This document shows positions 23,023-33,335 of a stretch of DNA of 64,000 nucleotides, one piece after another. Origin of the DNA: Blastomyces gilchristii SLH14081 (Eukaryota; Ascomycota; Eurotiomycetes; Onygenales; Ajellomycetaceae); NCBI RefSeq assembly GCF_000003855.2, contig NW_003101670.1, forward strand, positions 334,841-398,840, read 5' to 3'. Under the pieces are notes generated by a model. It was not told the DNA's origin. It worked only from the letters and a program-made list of their open reading frames with translations, and did no database searches. Made by a program: the position numbers and the translations under genes. Numbering within the stretch: position 1 is the first letter of the stretch; every line of letters starts with the position of its first letter.

Positions 23023-24542
23023 GCTGGTGTGAATATACCGCACGGGACTTTTTAATTCTCCCGTCGTTTCCACTATGCTTTTTTGATCCGCCTCCCCCCG
23101 ATGCAACTCTCCTACTCCCAAACGACAATTCTGTGCAAATTTCCTACTGCGGTTGGAAAAGCTCCCTGTGACCTGAATGTAAGGCCGGGACCAGCTCGGG
23201 CCGATTATGGATTGTCCAACCGTTAAACAATCTTGTTGATGAGGATATGGATACTCCAATTTTATTGTGAGATTTTCCCGAGATGCAAATGCCTGGGACC
23301 GACAATCCCCCCTGTTAAACACAAGACAGGGCCGCCGCGGGGCGAAGCTTGCTCCTGAAAGTCCGACATTTGTTTGGCGTTGCGATATACATATCTGGCA
23401 ACAACTATGAGACACCATTCCACGCGGCCGTGTGCTCACTTACCACAGACTACAACTGAACTGACTGTTTTCCTTCGTTTTCTCCATCCATATTAAGCGG
23501 GTTACGATACATTGATATTGATGCCATGCTGCGCGTTTCTCTTTTTTTTCTCTCTGCTCGCTATTATGCAAACTGCGTATTTGTGACCTATATCCGGTTG
23601 TCATTGTTTTGTTTGCTGTTTGTTTGCTGCAAGATACCCGTCTTTTCTGGCTTTGTGTTTGCCTCAGTGTCTCTCTCCTGTGATGTACAGTTTTCACTCT
23701 GTTTTCGGATTCTGAGCGTAGGCGTCTACTTGTGTTTAGTATGTCATGCCCTCGATGTTTCTAGAACCTTTTTTGGAATGTTACCTTATTGCCCTGCCAT
23801 CTTGAAGCGGTGTAACGCTCGGAGAAAAAGATGGCCTAGGTGGCTGATCCTATCCAATGGAAAGAAAGTTGCTGATTCCATAGCGTGAGTCTTGTTTGCC
23901 CATTGTGTTTTGCTACTGCATGAAACTTCTATACGTGTTCCAATGTTTATTTATCATGATAGTATTTCTCTGAATACCAGTCGCAACGATCCGTGATACG
24001 GGTTTCGACTGCACGCCTGCAGATGTCTGAAGAGCAAGAGCAGGCTTGTCTCTCTCTCTACGTATGAAATATCAAACTTAGGCCGCTTATCTGTGGGTGT
24101 TTGTCGGGCGTTTCTTCTCCGTGCACCCACACCCACCTGTCAACCAACAGTCAACGAACAATTTAGTACTGTGCACTGCAGCACAACTTCCTCAAGACAA
24201 TGACAGTGTCGAATTACTCGACTTTCGAACAACCAACCGCCCTTCCCTTATAGTGTCCGGGCGTGGTTGTACTACAGGGTACCTGTGCTGTTTATATTCC
24301 AGAATATATACTATGTTTTACATCACATCGTTGGATAGATAGGGGAGATCGTCCTAGCCGTTTGGAAGATGTTGTGTGTGTGTGGTTTCCATCCGTCCGC
24401 TTCAAGCCCTGCTCCTCTTCAAGATACCGTTTGACACTCGCCTTTATTATCACCACCAGGCCTTCCCGTCTGTAGGCAGCGGGGAAAACGCAAGAAGCAA
24501 AAATAAGCGTAAGGAAGGATACGCAATCTGCGGAATAGACGA
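23023..24542. other. intergenic, no gene seen
   Basis: A 120-codon open frame at 23526-23888 is Cys/Phe/Leu/Ser-rich because the DNA is T-rich, and was not accepted as a gene. The rest is probably the long upstream region of the next gene. Confidence 0.45.
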
Positions 24543-24883
24543 ATGTATTTTACTAAGGATAAAATATATCGGCAACGACGAGGACCGAGTTCGCAGGAAG
24601 AGCAACAACCACAACCACGACGACATCGTCCGCATCACTATCCCGGGATGTTCACCTTCCAACCACCCTCTCTCTCCTCCCAAGAAATTGACATCGCCCT
24701 CCAGCACGCGCAACAAGCCATTCAGCCACCACCACCACCACCACAACAACATCAACATCAACCGCGTTTTCCTGGCATACCGTATCAATCGCAATCGTAC
24801 CCACTGCAGCCCCTCTACTCCCCCCCCTTCAGTGTTGCAGCGGATAGCATAAGTAGCCCCTTCAACATCGCTAGCACCGCCCT

Positions 24884-24917
<34 letters not shown>

Positions 24918-25337
24918 CATCCCCACCACCTCGTGCCTAACGGGCCGAACATGAGCACACAAGAGCAGGTTCGCAGAACCAACCTTGCCGCCACACTTGC
25001 AAATGGCATCGTTAGCCCGCGTGCGAGCCACATGCAGCTTCATCCGATGATGTGTGCGGATGGCAGGTTCCCGGCGGATTTTCAGGTTCCGAGGACTGTT
25101 GAGGGGGTTCTCTTGCTTGATAGTATGTATTAACAAAAAGAATTAATATACTATATATATATATATATAATACATCGGACATCCCTTATAACCCTAACCT
25201 CCCCTCCCTCCGGCTTTGCCCCCCTGCTTTTCCTTTTCCTTAGATTTTAGCCAAAAAACCACACACATAACAACCGTGCATGTCCATGTTATAAAGATAC
25301 CCAACTCGACCGTATCCTCCAAGACTACAAACTCTAA
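24543..25337 (+). CDS. Gln/Pro/His-rich protein with conserved-looking C-terminus, unknown function
   Basis: Exon 24543-25122 and a 41-base last exon 25297-25337. The first open frame appears to stop at 25133, but the stop lies just after a consensus GTATGT donor (25123). Joining to the AAAG acceptor at 25296 gives the codon A|AT and the C-terminus VLLLDNTQLDRILQDYKL, about 206 residues. The N-terminal half is low complexity (QQPQPRRHRPHHYPG, then P and Q runs, then Ser/Asn repeats). The C-terminal 70 residues (from STQEQVRRTNLAATLANGIV) are of normal composition and helical in character. Such composition suits a nuclear regulator, but no DNA-binding domain is seen. The start could be the later Met at 24645 (MFTFQPPSLSSQEID). 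Confidence 0.6.
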
Positions 25338-25960
25338 ACTGACGCCCGCTCCCTGCTCCTTACCCTACCACCACGTCATAGAAGTACGCTAGTGAACGCC
25401 AGGTGTTCGTCGTCGCGCTTCCGACAGGCCAAATTGCATATTCTCCTTGAGTATTTGGGGGCTGTGAGGATTGTGGAGGATAGATCGAATAGAGCTGGGT
25501 TCTGATGTTGGAGATGGACTATATATTTCTCTCTCTCTCTCCTCTGGACCTTTCGGATTATGTTTTGTGTTTTATGCCTATACGATGCTATGTCCCCAGA
25601 TGTTTGTTTGTTTGTTTGTTTTTTTTTTACGTACTTATTTATTTATTTTTTTCTCCCAGTGAGCAAGCAGTGTGTAGAAAAACTATAGCAATCAAAGAAA
25701 CTTTCGAGAAGCAGTTAAATGCCTCAAACTAAGCCTTCTTTGAATTTTTTTCCCTTGCTTTTCTCTTTGTTCGAGTCCGTTGAAGTTGAAGAGTTTCGGT
25801 AGTTACAGATTCACCAACTTTTCTTTCCTTTTCTTTTTTCGTCCTTGGAATGGATTCATCCAGATGCTATCATTGGGTTTGTTTCAGGCATTGTAATAAA
25901 GTTAGTTATCACGCACCAAGCCTTTCAATATTATTAATGGTCATCATCTCGTATCTCGTC
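25338..25960. other. intergenic
   Basis: T-rich and (TTTG)n-rich DNA (for example about 25600-25625) between the Gln/Pro-rich gene and the transposable element. No gene seen. Confidence 0.5.
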
Positions 25961-25970
25961 GAGTGGGGAG
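25961..25970. repeat. left target-site duplication, 10 bp
   Basis: GAGTGGGGAG, identical to 26674-26683. The two copies bracket the inverted-repeat element exactly, and bases outside the 10 differ. Confidence 0.75.
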
Positions 25971-25977
25971 GTGTATA

Positions 25978-26019
25978 CAGAAAACTTGACCTCGCTAAGT
26001 GCGCCACTTGACCTCGTTA
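25978..26019. repeat. left terminal inverted repeat, 42 bp
   Basis: Begins CAGAAAACTTGACCTCG and matches the reverse complement of 26626-26667 without a mismatch. Similarity continues beyond with two mismatches (CATAA against TGTAA). Confidence 0.92.
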
Positions 26020-26625
26020 CATAATCATGACCCCGACCTCGCACAATACAGTAATAATCAGTTGGTAATTGACTTTCAACCTTTCAATTCACTCAATCTT
26101 TCAATTCACTCATTCTCATTCACTCAATCAATCAAAGCATTAGCTGATTCATAATCAATTAAATGAACAGACAAATTCATATAGAATATAAAGAGATATT
26201 TTACAGAATTTTAAAATATATTAAGATAAAAATATTTAACAATTAATTTTAAATTGATTTTAAATTGATTCTGAATTGATTAATTGATTATAATAATAAA
26301 AATAAATTCAATCTATATATTTAAGTAATTAACAATTGATTGAAAATCAATTGATAATCAATTCAGTGCCACGTTTCGGCTTTTGATTTCTGCTCGAGGC
26401 TGACTGGAAAATATACTGAACGGAGGGCGACATCTGTGTAAATTATATAAATACTTACTTTATTATTAAATTCAAGAATAATTTCAGTATTAAATTGATT
26501 TTAAATTGATTTTGAATTGATTGTAGAATTGATGATAAATAATTGAGTGGTTTCAAATTACAAGAAAGGATGTATTGAGCGAGGTCAGGTAGTGGCACGG
26601 GCCACATTTGCGAGGTCAGCTTACA

Positions 26626-26667
26626 TAACGAGGTCAAGTGGCGCACTTAGCGAGGTCAAGTTTTCTG
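26626..26667. repeat. right terminal inverted repeat, 42 bp
   Basis: Reverse complement of 25978-26019; ends CGAGGTCAAGTTTTCTG. Confidence 0.92.
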
Positions 26668-26673
26668 CTTCCT

Positions 26674-26683
26674 GAGTGGGGAG
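26674..26683. repeat. right target-site duplication, 10 bp
   Basis: GAGTGGGGAG, the second copy of 25961-25970. Confidence 0.75.
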
Positions 26684-27288
26684 TTCGCATTTCAACTTAT
26701 TAAGGTTGGCCTGATGCGCATAGGGAATTCCAGCCTGAGAAGGATAAATTTTGACATAGTTTTCAAAAAATAAAAATAAAAAATAAAAAAATAAAAAATA
26801 AAAAAAAAATAAAAAAATACAATCGCTAGGTTCGTTCAGAAGTTCTGTATTTCTCCTAGATTTTCCAAGTTCAATATCTGGAGAAATTTTTCGTCTAAAA
26901 GGTGAATCATCCGGTATGATTGATATCCCAATGCGAAATAGTTTGTTTAGGGAAAGTGCACAATGATATATAGGTCTGAAATAGGTTTTCTTTTCTAGCT
27001 ATTTAGATAAATAGTGTAGGCGTCTGCAAACCATGCAAATATAGTTCAAATGAGAGATAAATTGCCCAAAGATTTAAACAAAGGGAAACCATGTAGAAAT
27101 GGCAAAACATGTGCCTAGCGATTCGTCTTTCAAGATATGATCACAACCAAGCGTTTGTAGAGGGCCGTGGTTTCGGTCCTTCCTAGCTGTCCTCGCCAGT
27201 CTTACCGCTGATCCAGGGAAAGTTAGTCCATTAAGCCCCCATTCCTATGAAAGAATTGCCGGCGTGATTTGATAGGACAAATCTTACC
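26684..27288. other. AT-rich intergenic with A/AT run
   Basis: Contains a long (AAAAAAT)n-type tract at about 26765-26818. No gene seen. Confidence 0.5.
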
Positions 27289-27307
27289 TTAAAGTGAATG
27301 ACAGTGC

Positions 27308-27655
27308 CTAGCAGTAATCATCACCCCAGTCGTAGCCGGGGCCATCCTCAGGCAGACGCTGGCAGGCATGTGGGCATCTAACGTAGAGCTCAATTGCGCC
27401 GTGGTCCAAGCATTGGAATAGAACCCTCCTTCTATCGTCGAATTGTAGGCCGGAAGCGAGCAGGGCGTTTTGGATGGTTCGCTCATAGTTGCCTAGGAAT
27501 AGATAGAGAAAAAGGGTTTTGGCGTTAGCCAAGTCTGTGCCGGTGAGGCAGCTTTTGGGAATTTTCCGGCGTTTTTGAAGACATGACATGCCTCTTTGGA
27601 GAAGAGAGGCATCGCAATATTTTAGGCCGGGTTTGCCTAGATGACAATACCATTC
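27308..27655 (-). other. Cys-rich open frame, possible gene fragment
   Basis: On the minus strand a frame without stops runs from about 27655 to 27308. It encodes WYCHLGKPGLKYCDASLL, SCLQKRRKIPKSCLTGTDL and, at the end, CLDHGAIELYVRCPHACQR and a final WGDDYC. Seven or more Cys residues and the terminal DYC are typical of small fungal secreted proteins. No start codon with a signal peptide could be joined to it. A CTAG acceptor-like site lies just before GNYERT, but no matching donor was found. It may be the last exon of a gene, or a remnant. No homologue recognised. Confidence 0.3.
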
Positions 27656-27661
27656 ATTTAG

Positions 27662-28455
27662 CTATTGGTTCAAGACCTTGGTTTTTCGTTTTTTAGATAG
27701 GGAAGGCTCAACAGTTTTCAGCAATCGAAGTGCCAACCATGGCGAGAAATGTGACGGGGAAGAGGAGGGTAGGGGGGTGCATTGTGATTTGAGAGACGTT
27801 TGCAAGTTTGGAATTGCGGGAATGTGGTGAAGTAAAGATTTGAATGTAGGTGCCGATATTGTTGTTCTTTTTGTTCTTCTTGTTGCGGATGATGCTGCTG
27901 CTGGCGATGATGATGATGATGATGATGAAAGGGATATTGAATAGAGGAAGACGTTGCCTTTTATAACTTGAAGGGCAGGCTCCTGAGAACTATCAATTCT
28001 TAATTTGGAAATTTTGAAGGTGCTTTTCTCCCCGAATCCGATGCGATTGAGTGAAACCCCCCTCTCTATTCTCAATGGGTATTGACTCCCATAACAGCCC
28101 CATAACATTAGTTGCTTGAAGGGCTTTAGCAATGGAAATGTGTTTTGACTGCCAAATTTTACATCGATAAAATGGTTCACTTGAGGATGGGCTTGTGGAG
28201 GCAGGCCAAATAGAAAATTGTGTGGGAGGCGATTCTGCCCCAGGGGTTCTTGGGATCGGTCTTGAAGAAAGAGCCAGTCTTCTTAGCTAGCTCTAATCTG
28301 TCATACATCACTGACATCAGTTCAAGTTTCCTAAACTCAATTGGAGGGATCCTGTTAACCGATTGTGGGGTCCTGGCGCAATGGTTAGAGGGCTGAGCAG
28401 TAGCCTTGCAAATCTCGCCTCGCACAGGCACGACTGTGAGTTGAAAGGAGGTCAT
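27662..28455 (-). other. two abutting open frames of uncertain status
   Basis: Minus-strand frames 28455-28177 (92 codons) and 28180-27662 (172 codons) overlap by four bases. The first holds IPPIEFRKLELMSVMYDRLELAKKT. The second has a Ser run encoded by (GAT)n at about 27905-27928. A possible GTGAAC donor near 28190 suggests they could be parts of one spliced gene, but no phase-correct acceptor was found. No domain recognised. These may be decayed coding sequence. Confidence 0.25.
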
Positions 28456-29604
28456 TACTCCTGAGAGGACATCGAGGGCTAAACAAACCCATGATCTTTC
28501 TATTTAGGGGCACACTCTTTCACTTTTCAGTGCCAATGGACTCCATTGAAAGAGAACCTGCATAAATCAATACCAAAATAAGGTTGGTTATAAAGTGAAC
28601 AAGGTAGCTAGAGGCTAATGTGAGGCTTTTCATGCCACACAGTACGTCCACCAACCCCACAGCGGGCCACCTCTGCGGCGTTGGGAGCTACATGACGTCG
28701 GACAGATTGAAGCTAGCGGGCGTTTCAGCATTGAGAAGCGACACGTGACTAGGGGCCGAAACCTGTTGAGGGTCCCGGGTTGATTCGGCCCTTCTACCAA
28801 CAGTGCGCTGGTGGTGATTGAGCTCTTTTGCCCCAGTAGTAGCCTAGAAAACCTTCCAAACTTTGGCGGCGGGTACCCCGCTTATATCGCTTATATCGCC
28901 TAGTCAACCAGTGGGAGATCTTTGAGGCTAGCGGGCTTGGCGTATGGGGGCGGCTCCGCAGCGGGATTTATAGGGCTGCGCTTAGTCTCAACATCATCTG
29001 CACTAACACCACCATCATCACTACGGCTCGCCAAAATATACCTTATAGAAAAGAACTCACAACTTAAGCCGCTTCATCGGTTTACATAATGTGGATTCCC
29101 TTGCCAGGCCCCAAATTCCTATGTTAATCATCCCAATTACCAGGTACTGGACTGAACTGATAGACGTTGATCGCTCCAGGCACTGTGATATCCATTATTG
29201 GAAGTTCTCGGGGTGGTTCTCCAGTTGGAAAGTGCCTCATTTCCTCATGGAGAAACTTCGTCAATACTGTGCTACAGTGGGATTTTGGGGTTCGCTCAAA
29301 ATACGCAAGGAGTAAAAACGCACTGTGGACCAGAAGATAGGGGGTTGGGGCGAGGGTCCGCAAACAAGATGCCTTGCAATGGCAACTTCTTTCTATTTTG
29401 AGGAACTTCGAGAGACTTCATGAAGTAATCATCTCGAGAATCTCCAGAACTGCTTTAATATTTATGGGGCTGTGGCTTCCGTGAGAAATGAGGGCAAGAA
29501 GAATCAAAAAGCCATCCAACTCCCCTAAATATCCTTCATTCAAGATTCAAAATCGACATAAATTTGCCTTAAGATAATCAGAACACTCTGTCATTGCTAC
29601 CATC
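28456..29604. other. accessory intergenic region
   Basis: No firm gene. A tRNA-like string just left of it (28368-28440) lacks pairing partners. GC-richer DNA at 28650-28980 and a TTTATAG box at about 28968 may belong to the promoter of the secreted-protein gene at 29605, but they lie rather far from it. Short open frames at 29091-29363 on both strands have no recognisable product. Confidence 0.4.
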
Positions 29605-30328
29605 ATGAAGGCTATCAATTTTCCCACCCTTGTTCTCTCACTAGTCTATGCTACCGGTATTGTTGACGCCCTTGTGACCCGTACCATTCAGGAGCAAGCC
29701 AAAACCGACCCAGTTGAACACGGCAACTACGGTAACTTTGAAGATGAGATTTGGAGGTATCAGAAGATTAGTTGAGCTTTTTGTTGGGGTAAAACCGGAC
29801 GAGTGGAACAATTCAAGTATGGTCAAAGTTCATTTCTAGAAAGCCCTGTATATCCTGGCAACTGCTAATCGAGAGAGCCATTAAAGTTCACAAAAGGGGT
29901 GTCCTTCCTCCTGAGGTGCATGATCTCCGATCTCGAACTCCAAGGTGGAAGTAGAGAATCTCCTTTTACAGCAGGACTTAATGGACCAGTGCGATGTTGG
30001 GGTGAGATGTGCGTACAGGAATGCAGAGAAAGCCGTCATCTCAGGAGGCAAAGGTGGCAAGTTGCTTCTCAGAAAGATTAGGGACACATATGGGCCAAAC
30101 TCTTGGGGATTTCTGCAAGGGCCATTCATGGCAAACCTCGCTGGCGTGGGTATCCAGAATTCCATCATTACCGCCTCCTTTCGCGGCGCAGGAAACAGGG
30201 GCGGCATTAAGCAATGTTCGACGACCAACACCGACGCTAATGCTTTTTTGGAGATGCTTAAAATGGTTGACAACAGAGATCTCAACATCAGCGCCTTGAA
30301 AATGGAGAAAACAACACCTACTGAGTAA
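29605..30328 (+). CDS. predicted small secreted protein, no recognised family
   Basis: Three exons by hand: 29605-29756, 29840-29944, 30019-30328, about 188 residues. Both junctions split an Arg codon (AG|A and AG|G) and restore an open frame across stops in the unspliced DNA. The start MKAINFPTLVLSLVYATGIVDA is a clear signal peptide. Mature pieces include HGNYGNFEDEIWR, a helical WQLLIERAIKVHKRGVLPPEVHDL, then a Gly/Lys-rich turn and GPNSWGFLQGPFMANLAG. Two Cys remain in the mature part. The second intron has a weak donor (GTGGAAG), so that exon boundary is the least certain. The gene sits in the accessory stretch right of the transposon. Function unknown; effector or cell-wall roles are only possibilities. 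Confidence 0.5.
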
Positions 30329-31203
30329 CGGGGTACCGTGAGTATCGCGATTGTTGAAGATGGCAAGAATCCACCAGTATTGTGTGGCGCACCACCGGTT
30401 AGGCAGTATATATTTGGCGGAGGGACGTTCTGCTTCGCTTGCTCCTGTGTTGGAATTGATCGAAGATCTCTACGTAAGATGTTTCTTACCCCCGCAAAGT
30501 TATCAGAGTTGGATGTCCCGAGTGCCGAGAAGCGCTTCGTTGAATTGAAGGCGTTCAGATCCGCTACACATTCCAGTTGTGAAGCCTGGTTGTTTCGTTA
30601 TTCAACGCTCGTTTGCGACCAATGTATCTAGTTTAGTCCTTTATGCAGTGTATGCTCTTTGTTCGTTTTGAAATCAAGTTAAATAAATGTATATCTGATT
30701 CTCTACGAAGTTCAAGCTGCTCCATTTCAGCGGAGATTCTCAAGCGCGTAAGCTCATAAACGTGCCGTATGTCTTGAATTAGTTAAAGCTCTATAAGAGT
30801 GTAGACCGAGGTACGGAGCACAAGAACTACAGCGTAAGTATGCGCCATTTAAGAAAGATGGCTTATTTTTAGTTGACGCTAGGGCTGATAGAGTTGGCGC
30901 CAACCCCCCCCCAAGCGGATGATCCCTAATATACATCGGCCTGCACGTAGTTTAACTAAACTACCCCAACTTGGTGGATACCGACACCGGGGGTCGGACG
31001 AGTAAGCTTCAACTCCGCAGCCCACCGACGTTTGCCGCCTTCTTGGAGGCTGGGCTGTGGACTACAAATATCTCAGTCGCGCCGTTCCCTCTTTTTTCAT
31101 TCTGCTTTGTGAGATCGTAGTGATGATATAATCATCGCAACCTGAACACCCCTCCGCTAGCGCACCTTGAAGAAGAAGAGAAGGAATAAAGCAGTCAAGC
31201 ATC
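30329..31203. other. intergenic; doubtful open frame
   Basis: A 97-codon frame at 30338-30631 starts at a GTG that looks more like a splice donor (GTGAGTATC) than a start. It contains CFACSCVGIDRR and could be transcript tail or decayed coding DNA. The rest holds the promoter of the DUF3445 gene. Confidence 0.4.
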
Positions 31204-33090
31204 ATGGACCAGGCAGCTTTTTTGCTCGATGGTCTCCCCAAGGCGATGGACCTCCTGGTCCAGTATTTCTCGCTGATGAACACCATGACAAAGGTCGTGT
31301 TGTTCTCGCTCCTTGTGATGGTTGTGCAGAGACATAGATCTAATAAGGTGTGTGATTTTTTCTTTCTATATTGTGGTCTGATGTATTGTATCATCCCCGT
31401 TGTCTACATTTCCACTTCTATTGACATGTATGCAAAATGGTGCAAGACGATTGGCACGGTTGAGATAAAAATGTGTGTGAGAGTCATCTCCAAAATATCG
31501 AGCTGCAATATGGCCTACACACAAGCCTGTTGAATTTTATATTCTGTTTTCTGAGATCAAGTTTTGTCTTGATCACTGCGTATTCGTCTCTCGTCTCAAT
31601 GAACTTATTTGTTTGTTTCGCTGCGAATCTATCTTTGGCGATAGGCGATTTTAAGCCGCATTTATGATCGGGATTATCGAGCATGGCTGATACTTGAATA
31701 TAAAATAACAGAGAGCGGAAATAGAGCGTCAGAAAAAATTCGATGCTATCTTGTGTACTTCAGATTTCCCCCTCGTTGAGCCATTACAGAAGTTCGACTG
31801 GGAAAAAACTGAGCCACTCAAACTGCGGCCGTATAAGCCTAAATACCATCTTACAATGGGTATGTAGTCCCTCACCACCACTGTTTTGAGCGGATAACAC
31901 GAAGTCAACAAGCAGGAAAAATCGTAAACGTATATTCAACTTACTCTGTTAACAGGTCTCGAAAATCTCGACCCCAGTGAACTCATCCTGATGGACAAAA
32001 CATACAAAGAGAGAATAACCCTCCGCCGCGAACTGCTTAAGAAGTACCCTGATGTCGTCTGTCGAGTGAACAAGGACGATGAGGAAGACCCGCGGATCCG
32101 TCCCGCCGTTCATGAGCTTTACAGATACATTATGGGTATATATCTCCCCAATAGATACCCACAGATGTTCAAACTTGTCCAGACCGATTTCGAAACTGGG
32201 CCCGCTCTAATGGTCTGCAATCTGACCACGATGGAACTTTTCCCAATACAGATCAGCTCAACCCGCACGACAAGAAGCATTCTTGAAACACTAATCAAAT
32301 CAGTGGACGAGGATATATTGATCCTGCTCCCCGACCAGAATAGTGGTGATGACAATGGCAAAAAAAACGGACAGAGGAGAGCTCAACAAGAGAAAAACGA
32401 AGAGACAAGCGAAAAGAATAGTGACGACTCACCCAGCGATCCATCAGATGAAGTCAAGTATATCCTCGAGGCGTATGCAACATGTTTCCCGTCCGGTTTC
32501 GACACGCGGGAAAAGCTTGGCAAACCCTTGGCTCAGATCCATGAGCCGATACCTGGATATAGACTAAAGCTTGAGAAGAGCATGGATCGGTTTTTCCATA
32601 AACTCCCAGCTGGAAAATATCTCAAGCGCGTCAATTGGAGTGTTACGGTGGATGCAGAGCTGTTTTCGCCTTTTGGGGGCATTCACGCGCACAATGGGGA
32701 AGAAATCACTCAACTTAAGTTGAAAGAAGTGGATCTTGACAATGTGAGTGTTCCTTTAATTTTTAAAATACCCTCTTTCAAGCTCACGAACGATGTGACT
32801 TTTTATTGAAATGTCATGTTTCAGGGAGCATTGAACTAACTCCGAAACCATCACGATAGACCTTCTTGCGATGCGAGCGTCAGACTCTCTTCCGCCTGCC
32901 GCAGTCAGGGGCGATGGTATTTTCATTCCACACGTATCGATATCCCATTCAAGAAATCAAAGATGAGGGGTCAGCTGAAGACCTGGCAGCGGCAATCGAC
33001 GGTGTTAGCGAAGGCAGTATTCCGGAGATGGCGGTTTATAAGCGGATACCAGCATGGGGAGAAGCGATCAAGGAGTTTCTAAGAAGTTGA
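31204..33090 (+). CDS. DUF3445 family protein (heme-dependent oxidative N-demethylase alpha-subunit-like)
   Basis: Four exons: 31204-31347, 31712-31859, 31956-32743 and 32860-33090, 436 residues, all phases consistent. An N-terminal membrane segment lies at about 29-44 (TKVVLFSLLVMVVQRH). The DUF3445 domain follows: WEKTEPLKLRPYKPKYHLTMGL, ELILMDKTYKERI.LR, FPSGFD....GKPLAQIHEPIPGY, RVNWSVTVDAELF, and in the last exon CERQTLFRLPQSGAMVFSFHTYRYPI. Bacterial relatives are heme-dependent dimethylamine/N-demethylating oxidases. In fungi the substrate is not established, so the activity is inferred. An acidic/Lys-rich insert (about 240-270) separates two domain blocks. The last acceptor was taken as GATAG|ACC because it alone restores the CERQTLFRLP block in frame. 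Confidence 0.88.
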
Positions 33091-33335
33091 AGAAGGTACT
33101 AACTAGACGACTATTTGCTTTCTCTAGAATTTGGGTGAACTTTTGATGTCAAATACCAATGGGGTGTGCATGGCATGGTGCTTTGAATGCATAGGTGCAC
33201 TTTTTATTAGCACCGGCCAGCTAAGTCAAACTTTTCATGTTAAATATGCATGATTTTGTTTTATAATGTCATCATTTTCCCTCATTTTCCCCTTTGATAA
33301 TCAAAATTCCCAGCAGCAGCACCCAGTTCGCTTTT

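Larger units (their letters stand above)
25971..26673. mobile_element. 703 bp non-autonomous inverted-repeat transposon (MITE, possibly Mutator-like)
   Basis: The ends carry 42 bp perfect terminal inverted repeats (25978-26019 and 26626-26667) flanked by a 10 bp direct duplication of target DNA. Each arm holds repeated GACCTCG motifs (25988, 26010, 26035 on the left; CGAGGTC at 26580, 26611, 26629, 26651 on the right), all arranged as inverted sets and resembling transposase-binding sites. The middle (about 26090-26560) is very AT-rich, with many AATTGATT-like words and no coding frame, so the element cannot encode its own transposase. A 9-11 bp duplication is typical of Mutator-like elements, whereas hAT makes 8 and Tc1/mariner makes 2. 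Family assignment is inference. Confidence 0.85.

Noticed and set aside
23526..23888. 120-codon plus-strand frame
   Set aside because: Cys/Phe/Ser/Leu-rich translation of T-rich DNA with no domain and no supporting splice pattern.
24450..25136. 228-codon minus-strand open frame
   Set aside because: It is antisense to the Q/P-rich gene. Its content (Trp runs, poly-Leu) mirrors the CCA and CAG repeats of the coding strand.
26090..26560. AT-rich transposon interior as a RIP-mutated coding region
   Set aside because: No residual protein text is readable in any frame. The words are AATTGATT-type repeats rather than a decayed gene, so RIP cannot be claimed by eye.
28368..28440. tRNA-like string (GGTCCTGGCGCAATGGTTAG...)
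   Set aside because: The D-arm-like part is present, but no acceptor or T stem pairs and there is no B box.
30338..30631. 97-codon frame as a separate gene
   Set aside because: Its only start is a GTG that matches a splice donor, and the first ATG lies deep inside the frame.
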